DNA of 9,547 bases from Betaproteobacteria bacterium (GTDB taxonomy: Bacteria; Pseudomonadota; Gammaproteobacteria; Burkholderiales; SG8-41). The notes under the pieces are model-generated. The model worked only from the letters and a program-made list of their open reading frames with translations. It ran no database searches and was not told the DNA's origin. This document shows, piece by piece, positions 1 to 6,408 of the stretch. A program made the position numbers and the translations under genes. Each line of letters starts with the position of its first letter. Positions within the stretch are counted from its first letter, which is position 1. The stretch is taken from the NCBI GenBank assembly GCA_025356695.1, contig JANXSE010000021.1, positions 1-9,547 of the forward strand, in the 5' to 3' direction.

Positions 1-267
1 AAACGCGCAGGCCTGCCTGTCGACACCGATTTCGGTGCGTTTTACCGGGATTTTGAGTGGATGGGATTGCAGCGCCACCTCAAGGTACTGGGGATTTTTG
101 CGCGTCTGCATTATCGCGACGGCAAGAGTGGGTACCTCGACGACACGCCGCGGTTTATTGCCTATATTCGCGCGGTCGCCGCGCGTTATTCCATCCTCGG
201 TCCGCTGCTGGCACTGCTGGACCAGATCGAAGGCAAAGCCGGCGCCAGCGTCGGCTATACGTTTTGA
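1..267 (+). CDS. amgK: N-acetylmuramate/N-acetylglucosamine kinase AmgK, 3' end (partial)
   Basis: Only the last 88 codons are present; the reading frame is open from base 1. AmgK is a cytoplasmic kinase of the aminoglycoside-phosphotransferase fold that puts a phosphate on the anomeric position of MurNAc or GlcNAc recovered from peptidoglycan, the first step of the recycling route that bypasses de novo UDP-MurNAc synthesis. The visible part is the C-terminal helical region, with the stretch YRDFEWMGLQRHLKVLGIF followed by ARLHYRDGK, which I recognise as typical of AmgK. The catalytic loop lies upstream of the window and cannot be checked. The identity is strongly supported by the next gene, murU, the enzyme acting directly after AmgK. 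The stop TGA (265-267) overlaps the murU start by four bases (TTGA), indicating translational coupling. Confidence 0.88.
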   Translation, partial: KRAGLPVDTDFGAFYRDFEWMGLQRHLKVLGIFARLHYRDGKSGYLDDTPRFIAYIRAVAARYSILGPLLALLDQIEGKAGASVGYTF

Positions 268-944
268 AAGCCCTCATTCTGGCGGCCGGGCGCGGCGCAC
301 GCATGCGTCCGCTGACCGACCGCGTGCCCAAACCGCTGATTGAAGTCGGCGGCAAACCGCTGATCGTGCATCACATTGAAAAACTCGCCGCGCTGGGCTG
401 TGAGCGCGTCGTCATCAATCACGCGCATCTCGGCGAGATGATCGAAGCGGCTCTGGGAGACGGCGCACGTTATGGCGTCACTATTGACTATTCGCGCGAG
501 GAAACCGCGCTTGAGACCGCAGGTGGCATTGCCACTGCGTTGCCGATGCTCGGCACGGCGCCGTTTATCGTCGTCAATGCCGATGTCTACAGCGAATATG
601 ACTATGCGGGCCTGCTGGAAGCGGCGGAGCGGCTGGGAAACTTCAACGCGCATCTGGTGCTGGTCGACAACCCGGAGCACCATCCCGCAGGCGATTTTGC
701 CTTGCGCGGCGGCAAACTTGCGCCCGACGGCGCTTTGCTGACCTTCAGCGGTCTGGCGGTCTACCGGCCGGCGATGTTCGCGGCGATCCCGCCCGGCACC
801 CGCGCGCCGCTGGCACCGTTGTTGCGCGAACAGATCGCCGCCGGTGCAGTTGCCGGCGAACACTTTCGCGGGCGCTGGTGTGACGTCGGCACGCCTGACC
901 GCTTGACCCGGTTGAACCGGGATTTGCGCGTCCGGCGCGTATAA
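264..944 (+). CDS. murU: N-acetylmuramate alpha-1-phosphate uridylyltransferase MurU
   Basis: MurU transfers UMP from UTP to MurNAc-1-phosphate, giving UDP-MurNAc that re-enters cell-wall synthesis in the cytoplasm. The protein (226 aa, close to the usual ~223) is a sugar nucleotidyltransferase: the N-terminal signature LILAAGRGARMRPLTD (residues 4-19) followed by VPKPL (21-25) forms the nucleotide-binding loop, and NADV around residue 107 provides the expected metal-binding aspartate. The start is taken as TTG at 264 because the family begins with MKA(M/L)ILAAG; the frame stays open upstream to base 57, but that part overlaps amgK and does not look like this family. The TTG shares four bases with the amgK stop, so ribosomes finishing amgK probably reinitiate here. 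General glucose-1-phosphate thymidylyltransferases look similar, but the amgK neighbour and the short length favour MurU. Confidence 0.9.
   Translation: MKALILAAGRGARMRPLTDRVPKPLIEVGGKPLIVHHIEKLAALGCERVVINHAHLGEMIEAALGDGARYGVTIDYSREETALETAGGIATALPMLGTAPFIVVNADVYSEYDYAGLLEAAERLGNFNAHLVLVDNPEHHPAGDFALRGGKLAPDGALLTFSGLAVYRPAMFAAIPPGTRAPLAPLLREQIAAGAVAGEHFRGRWCDVGTPDRLTRLNRDLRVRRV
907..921. repeat. Perfect 7-1-7 inverted repeat inside the murU 3' end
   Basis: CCCGGTT, one G, then AACCGGG form a perfect 15-base dyad within the last codons of murU. As DNA it could be an operator; as RNA it would fold with a 5-bp CCCGG/CCGGG stem and a TTGAA loop. It lies 18 bases upstream of a TATAAT hexamer, near where a -35 element would be. 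Protein coding alone could explain it, so the role is uncertain. Confidence 0.4.
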
Positions 945-945
945 T
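940..945 (+). promoter_or_regulatory. Candidate -10 element for pepP (TATAAT)
   Basis: A perfect TATAAT overlaps the murU stop codon, in a region otherwise very GC-rich. The nearest -35-like words, TTGAAC (912-917) and TTGACC (903-908), are too far upstream (22 and 31 bases of spacer), and no TGn extension is present, so this is an incomplete promoter. A start of transcription about seven bases downstream would fall on the pepP ATG at 952, which would give a leaderless message. Confidence 0.3.
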
Positions 946-951
946 TTGCGC

Positions 952-2280
952 ATGAACGAACCACGTCCCCCGACTGATTTCCGCGCCGTCTTCGCACCGC
1001 GCCGCGCGCGGCTCGCTGCGAGCATGACCAGCGGGGCGGCCATCGTGCCGACCTCGCCGGAGCGTTTGCGCAACCGCGACGCCCATTATCCGTACCGTTA
1101 CGACAGCTATTTTTATTATCTGAGCGGGTTTCCTGAGCCGGAAGCGGTGCTGGTGCTGCTCGCCGGCGCGATACCGCGCAGCATCCTGTTTTGCCGCGAC
1201 AAGGATCTCGAGCGCGAAATCTGGGACGGGTTCCGTTTCGGTCCCGACGCCGCGCGCGAGTTGTTCGGTTTTGACGAGTGTTACAGCATCAGCGAGCTCG
1301 ACACACGCATGCCGCAGCTGCTGGCCGACCAGCCGGCGCTGTATTGCCACCTCGGCGCCGATACCGTCTGGGACGCGCGCGTGCTGGGCTGGATCAACGC
1401 GGTGCGCGCGCAGGTGCGCAGCGGCGTCGCCGCGCCGTCGGCGATCCATGATCTGCACCGCTGGCTTGATGACATGCGCGTGGTCAAGGATGTGCACGAA
1501 CTGGCGGCAATGCGGCGCGCCGCCGATATTTCCACCGTGGCGCATGCGCGCGCCATGCGCGCCGCGAAGAGCGCGCGCAACGAATACGAAATCGAGGCCG
1601 AGCTGCTGCATGAATTCCGCCGCGGCGGCGCGCAGGCCCCGGCCTACACGCCGATTGTCGCCAGCGGCGCCAATGCCTGCGTATTGCACTACGTCAGCAA
1701 TGACGCGCCGTTAAAGCAGGGCGATCTGCTGCTGATCGATGCCGGCTGCGAATGCGACGGTTATGCCGCCGACATCACGCGAACCTTTCCGGTCAGTGGC
1801 CGCTATTCGCCGGCGCAGCGCGATGTCTATGAAGTCGTGCTGGCTGCGCAGGCGGCGGCGATTGCGGCGACCAAACCCGGCGTCCGCTGGAACGAGCCGC
1901 ACGATGCCGCCGTGCGGGTGCTGGCGCAGGGCATGATCGATTTCGGTTTGTGCCAGGGCAGCCTCGACAAGGTGCTCGAAAACGGTGATTACCGCCGCTT
2001 CTACATGCACCGCACCGGGCACTGGCTCGGCCTCGACGTGCACGATGCCGGCGAATACAAGTGCGACAACCAGTGGCGCCTGCTTGAGCCCGGCATGGTG
2101 TTGACGGCCGAACCCGGCTTTTACATCCGCCCGGGCGAGGGTGTGCCGGCGCATTTCGAGAACATCGGCATACGCATCGAAGACGACGTACTGGTGACTG
2201 CACAGGGCCATGAGGTACTCACCGAGGCGGCACCCAAATCGGTCGCCGCGATCGAAGCGTTGATGCGTGAATGCGCATAA
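952..2280 (+). CDS. pepP: Xaa-Pro aminopeptidase (aminopeptidase P II, PepP)
   Basis: PepP is a cytoplasmic dimetal (Mn) peptidase that removes an N-terminal residue preceding proline. The 442-residue product has the AMP_N-type N-terminal domain (about 1-175) and a C-terminal pita-bread domain. All five metal ligands can be placed: D263 (LIDAG), D274 (ADITRTF), H357 (TGHWLGLDVHD), E387 (TAEPGFY) and E410 (GIRIED); the spacings match E. coli PepP closely (D260, D271, H354, E383, E406). ATG at 952 is chosen; an in-frame TTG lies two codons earlier (946). Neither has a recognisable Shine-Dalgarno sequence, so translation probably depends on coupling to murU, which stops seven bases upstream, or on a leaderless transcript. 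The 3' end overlaps ubiH by 14 bases; pepP-ubiH is a common proteobacterial pair although the functional link is obscure. Confidence 0.95.
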   Translation: MNEPRPPTDFRAVFAPRRARLAASMTSGAAIVPTSPERLRNRDAHYPYRYDSYFYYLSGFPEPEAVLVLLAGAIPRSILFCRDKDLEREIWDGFRFGPDAARELFGFDECYSISELDTRMPQLLADQPALYCHLGADTVWDARVLGWINAVRAQVRSGVAAPSAIHDLHRWLDDMRVVKDVHELAAMRRAADISTVAHARAMRAAKSARNEYEIEAELLHEFRRGGAQAPAYTPIVASGANACVLHYVSNDAPLKQGDLLLIDAGCECDGYAADITRTFPVSGRYSPAQRDVYEVVLAAQAAAIAATKPGVRWNEPHDAAVRVLAQGMIDFGLCQGSLDKVLENGDYRRFYMHRTGHWLGLDVHDAGEYKCDNQWRLLEPGMVLTAEPGFYIRPGEGVPAHFENIGIRIEDDVLVTAQGHEVLTEAAPKSVAAIEALMRECA

Positions 2281-3421
2281 CGAAATAATCGTTGTCGGCG
2301 GTGGCCCCGTCGGTAGCGCGCTGGCCCTCGGTCTTGAGCAGCGCGGTTGCGCGGTTACCTTGCTTGAGGCGCGTGCCAAAGGTGGCGCCGAAGACGACGC
2401 GCGCACGCTGGCGTTGTCGCACGGCAGCCGCCTCATCCTTGAACGCCTGGGCGTATGGCCGCTGTCGCCGCAGCCGACGCCGATACTCGAAATCAATGTT
2501 TCACAGCGCGCGGGCTTTGGTCGCGTCGAACTGAGCGCGGCCGATGCCGCCGTACCCGCGCTCGGGTATGTCGTCGAATACGGCGCATTGCAGCGGGCGC
2601 TCACTGCGGCGCTGTCGCACAGCCACGTTCGTATCGAGACCGGATGCGCGGCGCTGGCGGTGAATGGCGATGCACAACAGGCCAGCGTCGAAGTCGAGCA
2701 AACGGGCGGACGGCGCGTGTTGCAAGCCGGACTCGTGGCGATTGCCGATGGTGGCGGCGGCCTCGAACCGGCGCAGGTCAAAACACGCGATTATCAACAG
2801 TCCGCACTGGTTTGCGACATCGCCAGCGAGCAGCCGCACCGCAACCGGGCGTTCGAACGCTTCACCGACGAAGGGCCGCTCGCCTTGCTGCCGAACGCGG
2901 CCGGCTGGGCGCTGGTGTGGACGATGCATGCGCAGCGCGCGGATGCACTGCAAGCGCTCGACGAGGCGGCGTTTTGCGCGCAGTTGCACCAGGCATTTGG
3001 CCCCGCGCTCGGCACATTCACATTGCGCGGCCGGCGCAGCGTTTTCCCGTTGCGCCTGAAAGTCGCCGCGCGGGCGGTGGCGCCGCGCTGCGTATTGATC
3101 GGCAATGCGGCACAAACATTGCATCCGGTTGCCGGGCAGGGATTCAATCTCGGATTGCGGGATGCCTTTGAACTCGCGCGCCTGGTTGCGGTGCGCGGTG
3201 CCGAGGACGCCGGCGGGAGCGAATTGCTGAATGCTTTTTTTGCGCAACGCCGTTTTGATCGAACCGCCACCATTTTGTTCACGGACTCTCTGATCCAGTT
3301 GTTTTCCAAAGACATCCCGTTCCTGGCGCCGGCGCGCGGCCTCGGACTGGCGGCGCTGGCGATGTTTCCGGCGGCCCGGAAATTCGTGGCGCGGCGCATG
3401 ATTTTCGGCGCGCGCGGCTAA
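2267..3421 (+). CDS. ubiH: 2-octaprenyl-6-methoxyphenol hydroxylase UbiH (ubiquinone biosynthesis)
   Basis: UbiH is an FAD- and O2-dependent monooxygenase that hydroxylates the ubiquinone ring in the aerobic pathway, as part of the peripheral-membrane Ubi complex. The 384-residue protein (E. coli ~392) shows the N-terminal dinucleotide-binding GGGPVGS (11-17) with E34 ending the second strand, the DDARTLAL motif (43-50), and the second FAD motif GNAAQTLHPVAGQGFNLG (279-296). The GNAAQ form of this motif resembles E. coli UbiH rather than UbiF (GDAAH), so UbiH is preferred over the related C5/C6 hydroxylases; exact ring-position specificity cannot be read from sequence. The start is GTG at 2267, the only usable start in frame near the FAD motif; a TGC precedes it and no clear Shine-Dalgarno is visible. 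It overlaps the end of pepP by 14 bases. Confidence 0.92.
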   Translation: MNAHNEIIVVGGGPVGSALALGLEQRGCAVTLLEARAKGGAEDDARTLALSHGSRLILERLGVWPLSPQPTPILEINVSQRAGFGRVELSAADAAVPALGYVVEYGALQRALTAALSHSHVRIETGCAALAVNGDAQQASVEVEQTGGRRVLQAGLVAIADGGGGLEPAQVKTRDYQQSALVCDIASEQPHRNRAFERFTDEGPLALLPNAAGWALVWTMHAQRADALQALDEAAFCAQLHQAFGPALGTFTLRGRRSVFPLRLKVAARAVAPRCVLIGNAAQTLHPVAGQGFNLGLRDAFELARLVAVRGAEDAGGSELLNAFFAQRRFDRTATILFTDSLIQLFSKDIPFLAPARGLGLAALAMFPAARKFVARRMIFGARG

Positions 3422-3423
3422 CT

Positions 3424-3438
3424 GCAAAAAATTTCATC
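3424..3438. promoter_or_regulatory. Candidate Fis binding site upstream of dusB-fis
   Basis: The 15 bases from G3424 to C3438 fit the degenerate Fis consensus GNNNAWWWWWTNNNC at every fixed position: G, then A at 3428, five A/T, T at 3434, C at 3438. The core is the A-tract AAAAAATTT (3426-3434), which may equally act as an UP element. The centre (3431) lies about 50 bases upstream of the predicted transcription start. In E. coli Fis represses its own operon through sites around the promoter; autoregulation here is inferred. Confidence 0.45.
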
Positions 3439-3445
3439 AAGTCGC

Positions 3446-3474
3446 TTTTCTTGCCGCTAGGCGGCGATTACAAT
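3446..3474 (+). promoter_or_regulatory. Candidate promoter for the dusB-fis operon
   Basis: The -10 hexamer TACAAT (3469-3474) matches consensus at five of six positions, with a 17-base spacer to a weak -35, TTTTCT (3446-3451). An A/T tract at 3426-3434 lies where an UP element would be, and the discriminator GACGCCC (3475-3481) is GC-rich, as at growth-rate and stringently controlled promoters such as E. coli fis. The expected start is near C3481, leaving a leader of about 42 bases. This is the only sizeable intergenic region in the window, which supports a promoter here. Confidence 0.55.
3453..3465. repeat. Small inverted repeat in the promoter spacer
   Basis: GCCGC-TAG-GCGGC is a perfect 5-3-5 dyad lying entirely between the proposed -35 and -10 of the dusB promoter. 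It could be an operator or the remains of a ubiH terminator, but no T-run follows. Short GC dyads arise easily by chance in this genome. Confidence 0.3.
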
Positions 3475-3522
3475 GACGCCCTTTCCCCGAAAACAACGAG
3501 TCCGCATCAAGCGTGTTGAGCA

Positions 3523-4530
3523 ATGCAGATCGGTCCGTATCAATTAAAAAATAATCTGGTGGTTGCGCCGATGGCCGGCGTCACCGATCGGCCGTTCCGG
3601 CAGTTGTGCAAACTGATGGGCGCGGGCATGGCCGTGTCGGAAATGGTGGCGAGCAATTCGCTGTTGTGGGGATCCGAAAAAACGCGCCGTCGCGCCAATC
3701 ATGAAGGCGAAGTCGATCCGATCTCGGTGCAGATCGCCGGCGCCGATCCGCAGATGATGGCCGACGCCGCGCGCTACAACGTTGATCAGGGCGCGCAGAT
3801 CATCGATATCAACATGGGCTGCCCCGCCAAGAAAATATGCAATGTGATGGCGGGCTCCGCATTGTTGCAGAACGAGCCGCTGGTGCAGCGCATCGTCGAA
3901 GCCGTGGTCAACGCTGTCAATGTGCCGGTGACGCTGAAAATACGCACCGGCTGGGACCGCAGCAACCGCAACGCCATCACCGTCGCACGCATCGCCGAGA
4001 GCGCGGGCATACAGGCGCTGGCGGTGCACGGCCGCACGCGCGCCTGCGGCTACACCGGCGACGCCGAATACGACACGATTGCCGCGGTCAAGGCCGCGGT
4101 AAACATTCCGGTGATCGCCAATGGCGACATCACCACGCCCGAGAAAGCGAAACACGTGCTCGCCTACACCGGCGCCGACGCCGTCATGATCGGCCGCGCG
4201 GCGCAGGGCCGGCCGTGGATTTTCCGCGAGATCGAATATTTCCTGCTAACCGGCACGCATTTGCCGGCGCCCGAGGTCAGCGAGATCCATCGCGTGCTGG
4301 TCGGGCATCTGCACGACCTTTATGCTTTTTATGGCGAACAGACCGGTGTGCGCATCGCGCGCAAACACATCTCCTGGTACACCAAGGGGCTCGCCGGTTC
4401 GGCGTCGTTTCGTCACGCCATGAACCAGTTACAGACCTGCGCCGAGCAGCTCGACGCGGTCAACACCTTTTTCAGCGAGCTGGCCAGTCACGGCCGGCGG
4501 CTTACCTATGTCGAGGAACTTGCAGCATGA
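3523..4530 (+). CDS. dusB: tRNA-dihydrouridine synthase B (DusB)
   Basis: DusB is an FMN enzyme that uses NADPH to reduce uridine to dihydrouridine in the D-loop of tRNAs. The 335-residue protein has a TIM-barrel domain followed by a helical tRNA-binding domain (from about 245). Visible motifs are the FMN-binding APMAGVTDRPFR (15-26), the catalytic cysteine C100 in INMGCPAKK (same number as in E. coli DusB), K139, H169 in HGRTR, NGDI (200-203) and the phosphate-binding IGRAAQGRPW (223-232). The ATG at 3523 is the first start after an in-frame TGA at 3517-3519; the Shine-Dalgarno is poor (GAG only two bases away). dusB-fis is a conserved operon in beta- and gammaproteobacteria; in E. coli dusB is needed for efficient fis translation, and the overlapping stop/start here suggests similar coupling. 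Confidence 0.95.
   Translation: MQIGPYQLKNNLVVAPMAGVTDRPFRQLCKLMGAGMAVSEMVASNSLLWGSEKTRRRANHEGEVDPISVQIAGADPQMMADAARYNVDQGAQIIDINMGCPAKKICNVMAGSALLQNEPLVQRIVEAVVNAVNVPVTLKIRTGWDRSNRNAITVARIAESAGIQALAVHGRTRACGYTGDAEYDTIAAVKAAVNIPVIANGDITTPEKAKHVLAYTGADAVMIGRAAQGRPWIFREIEYFLLTGTHLPAPEVSEIHRVLVGHLHDLYAFYGEQTGVRIARKHISWYTKGLAGSASFRHAMNQLQTCAEQLDAVNTFFSELASHGRRLTYVEELAA
4513..4518 (+). promoter_or_regulatory. Ribosome binding site of fis inside dusB
   Basis: GAGGAA within the last dusB codons sits eight bases before the ATG at 4527. It is among the best Shine-Dalgarno sequences in the window and decides the fis start in favour of the first of three consecutive ATGs, over the later in-frame ATG at 4548. 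Confidence 0.65.
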
Positions 4531-4769
4531 TGATGAACGAGAACGAAATGGCGCGCTTTGTGCGCAAGGCCATCGACGGATATTTCAAGGACCTCGACGG
4601 CGAAAAAGCGCGCGGCGTCTATGACATGGTAATTAACAGCGTCGAAAAGCCGCTGCTCGAATCGGTTTTGCACAAGCTGCAGGGCAACCAGTCGCACGCC
4701 GCGGTGGTGCTGGGCATCAACCGCAACACCCTGCGCAAGAAAATGAAGGCGCACGGAATCAAGGGCTAG
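4527..4769 (+). CDS. fis: Fis family nucleoid-associated DNA-binding protein (short form)
   Basis: Fis is an abundant dimeric nucleoid protein of fast-growing cells that bends DNA and regulates rRNA, tRNA and many other promoters. The 80-residue product aligns from about residue 8 with residue 27 onward of E. coli Fis (98 aa). The dimer helices are followed by the C-terminal helix-turn-helix, [20 protein letters not shown], against [20 protein letters not shown] in E. coli. The N-terminal beta-hairpin that E. coli Fis uses to activate DNA invertases is absent, as is usual in the shorter betaproteobacterial proteins. The gene opens with three consecutive ATGs (4527, 4530, 4533); the dusB stop TGA lies at 4528-4530, an ATGA overlap. 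It probably shares the dusB promoter. NtrC-type activators have a similar C-terminal domain, but length and operon make Fis clear. Confidence 0.95.
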   Translation: MMMNENEMARFVRKAIDGYFKDLDGEKARGVYDMVINSVEKPLLESVLHKLQGNQSHAAVVLGINRNTLRKKMKAHGIKG

Positions 4770-4776
4770 TGTCCTC

Positions 4777-4796
4777 AATCCGGGCTTCCGGATTTT
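4777..4796 (+). terminator. Hairpin with short T-run after fis (weak terminator or attenuator)
   Basis: AATCCGG (4777-4783), loop GCTT, and CCGGATT (4788-4794) form a perfect 7-bp stem with a 4-base loop, followed by T's to 4796 (four in a row counting the stem end). It starts seven bases after the fis stop and ends 13 bases before the purH ATG. The T-run is short, so termination is probably partial; it may instead protect the dusB-fis message or modulate read-through into purH. A second small dyad, TTTGC-N5-GCAAA (4794-4808), follows immediately. Confidence 0.5.
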
Positions 4797-4809
4797 GCGT
4801 CCTGCAAAC

Positions 4810-6372
4810 ATGACGATTATCAAAACCGCGCTGCTGAGCGTATCCGAGAAGACTGGCCTGGTCGAATTCGCGCGCGGTCTGGCCGGCCACGGCGTGAAGA
4901 TGCTCTCCACCGGCGGCACGGCCAAACTGCTACGGGACAGCGGCATTGATGTCACGGAAGTGTCGGACCATACCGGCTTTCCCGAAATGCTCGACGGGCG
5001 CGTGAAGACGCTGCACCCGAAAATCCACGGCGGCATTCTGGCGCGGCGCGATCTGCCGGCGCACGTCGAGGCCATCAACACTGCCGGCATTCCGACGATC
5101 GATCTCGTCGTCGTCAATCTGTATCCGTTCACGCAGACCATCGCGCGCGTGGGCTGCACACTTGAAGAGGCGATCGAAAACATCGACATCGGCGGGCCGG
5201 CGATGGTGCGCAGCGCGGCCAAGAACCACGCGCATGTCGCGGTGGTCACCGATCCGGCCGATTACACCGGCATCCTGCATGAAATGCAGAGCGCCAACGG
5301 CGCAGTGGGTGCGCCAATGCGCTTCAAGCTTGCGCAGAAGGCGTTTTCGCATACGGCCGCCTATGACGGCGCGATCAGCAATTACCTCACCGCGCTCGGT
5401 ACGGACGGCGCGCGCGCCGTATTTCCGCAGCGCCTCAATCTGAATCTCGAACTCGCACAGACGCTGCGCTACGGCGAGAACCCGCACCAGAACGCGGCGT
5501 TTTATCGCGACCTCGAGCCGGCCGCCGGCAGTCTGGCGCGCTACACGCAGTTGCAGGGCAAGGAACTGTCGTATAACAACATCGCCGATGCCGACGCGGC
5601 GTGGGAATGCGTGAAGACGTTCACGCAGCCGGCCTGTGTGATCATCAAACACGCTAACCCCTGCGGCGTCGCGGTGGCCGCGGGCACGCTCGAAGCCTAC
5701 CGTCTGGCGTTTGCCACCGATCCGACCTCGGCTTTCGGCGGCATCATCGCCTTCAACCGCGAACTCGATGCCGAGACCGCGCAGGCGGTGGCCGGCCAGT
5801 TCGTCGAAGTGTTGATCGCACCGGCGGTATCGGCGGCAGCGAAAGCCGTGCTGGCGAAAAAAGAAAACGTGCGCCTGCTGGAAGTGCCGCTCGCACCCGG
5901 CGCCAATATTTTTGAAACCAAACGTGTCGGCGGCGGCATGCTGGTGCAGTCGCCCGACGACTTCAACATCACCGCGGCCGATCTCCGGGGGGTGACTAAA
6001 AAAGCGCCGACGCCGCAGCAAACGGAAGACCTGCTGTTTGCCTGGCGTGTCGCCAAATTCGTCAAATCGAATGCCATCGTCTTCTGCGCTAATGGCCAGA
6101 CCATCGGCGTCGGCGCCGGCCAGATGAGCCGTGTCGACTCGGCGCGCATCGCCTCGATCAAGGCGAAGAATGCCGATCTCACGCTGGCCGGCTCGGTGGT
6201 GGCCTCCGACGCGTTTTTCCCGTTCCGTGATGGCCTCGACGTGGTCGCCGACGCGGGTGCGGTGGCGGTGATACAACCCGGCGGCAGCATGCGCGACGCC
6301 GAGGTGATCGCGGCGGCCGACGAGCGCGGCATCGCCATGGTGTTTACCGCACATCGCCATTTCCGCCACTAA
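4810..6372 (+). CDS. purH: Bifunctional AICAR formyltransferase / IMP cyclohydrolase PurH
   Basis: PurH catalyses the last two steps of IMP synthesis: formylation of AICAR with 10-formyl-tetrahydrofolate, then ring closure. The 520-residue protein (E. coli 529) has an N-terminal MGS-like cyclohydrolase domain with [10 protein letters not shown] (8-17), STGGT (33-37) and the conserved [19 protein letters not shown] (57-75). The transformylase half follows, with [11 protein letters not shown] and the catalytic Lys-His pair K280-H281 in IIKHANPCG, which corresponds to K266/H267 of human ATIC. The ATG at 4810 is chosen because the conserved [11 protein letters not shown] begins three codons later; a TTG at 4795 is in frame but falls inside the fis-purH hairpin. 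There is no good Shine-Dalgarno, and a small dyad reaches to two bases from the ATG, so initiation may be structurally controlled. It is followed 36 bases later by purD, the familiar purHD arrangement. Confidence 0.96.
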   Translation: MTIIKTALLSVSEKTGLVEFARGLAGHGVKMLSTGGTAKLLRDSGIDVTEVSDHTGFPEMLDGRVKTLHPKIHGGILARRDLPAHVEAINTAGIPTIDLVVVNLYPFTQTIARVGCTLEEAIENIDIGGPAMVRSAAKNHAHVAVVTDPADYTGILHEMQSANGAVGAPMRFKLAQKAFSHTAAYDGAISNYLTALGTDGARAVFPQRLNLNLELAQTLRYGENPHQNAAFYRDLEPAAGSLARYTQLQGKELSYNNIADADAAWECVKTFTQPACVIIKHANPCGVAVAAGTLEAYRLAFATDPTSAFGGIIAFNRELDAETAQAVAGQFVEVLIAPAVSAAAKAVLAKKENVRLLEVPLAPGANIFETKRVGGGMLVQSPDDFNITAADLRGVTKKAPTPQQTEDLLFAWRVAKFVKSNAIVFCANGQTIGVGAGQMSRVDSARIASIKAKNADLTLAGSVVASDAFFPFRDGLDVVADAGAVAVIQPGGSMRDAEVIAAADERGIAMVFTAHRHFRH

Positions 6373-6408
6373 GGCGTTCAGGCCGGCGCGTTCTTCACGG
6401 AGCACAGA

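Noticed and set aside
57..263. N-terminal extension of murU by 69 codons
   Set aside because: It lies over the amgK coding region in another frame, and MurU proteins begin at the MKA-LILAAG position encoded at 264.
903..945. TTGACC (903-908) paired with TATAAT (940-945) as a sigma70 promoter
   Set aside because: The spacer would be 31 bases, far from the usual 17; only the -10 word is kept as a low-confidence feature.
745..1689. A 314-codon open frame on the - strand opposite murU and pepP
   Set aside because: In register with pepP codons, Arg/Ala-rich with no domain pattern; a GC-rich coding shadow.
4793..4812. PurR-box-like words (TTTTGCGT and GCAAAC) just before purH
   Set aside because: The two halves are in the wrong order and spacing for the ACGCAAACGTTTGCGT operator; they make a short everted dyad instead, so PurR control is not supported.
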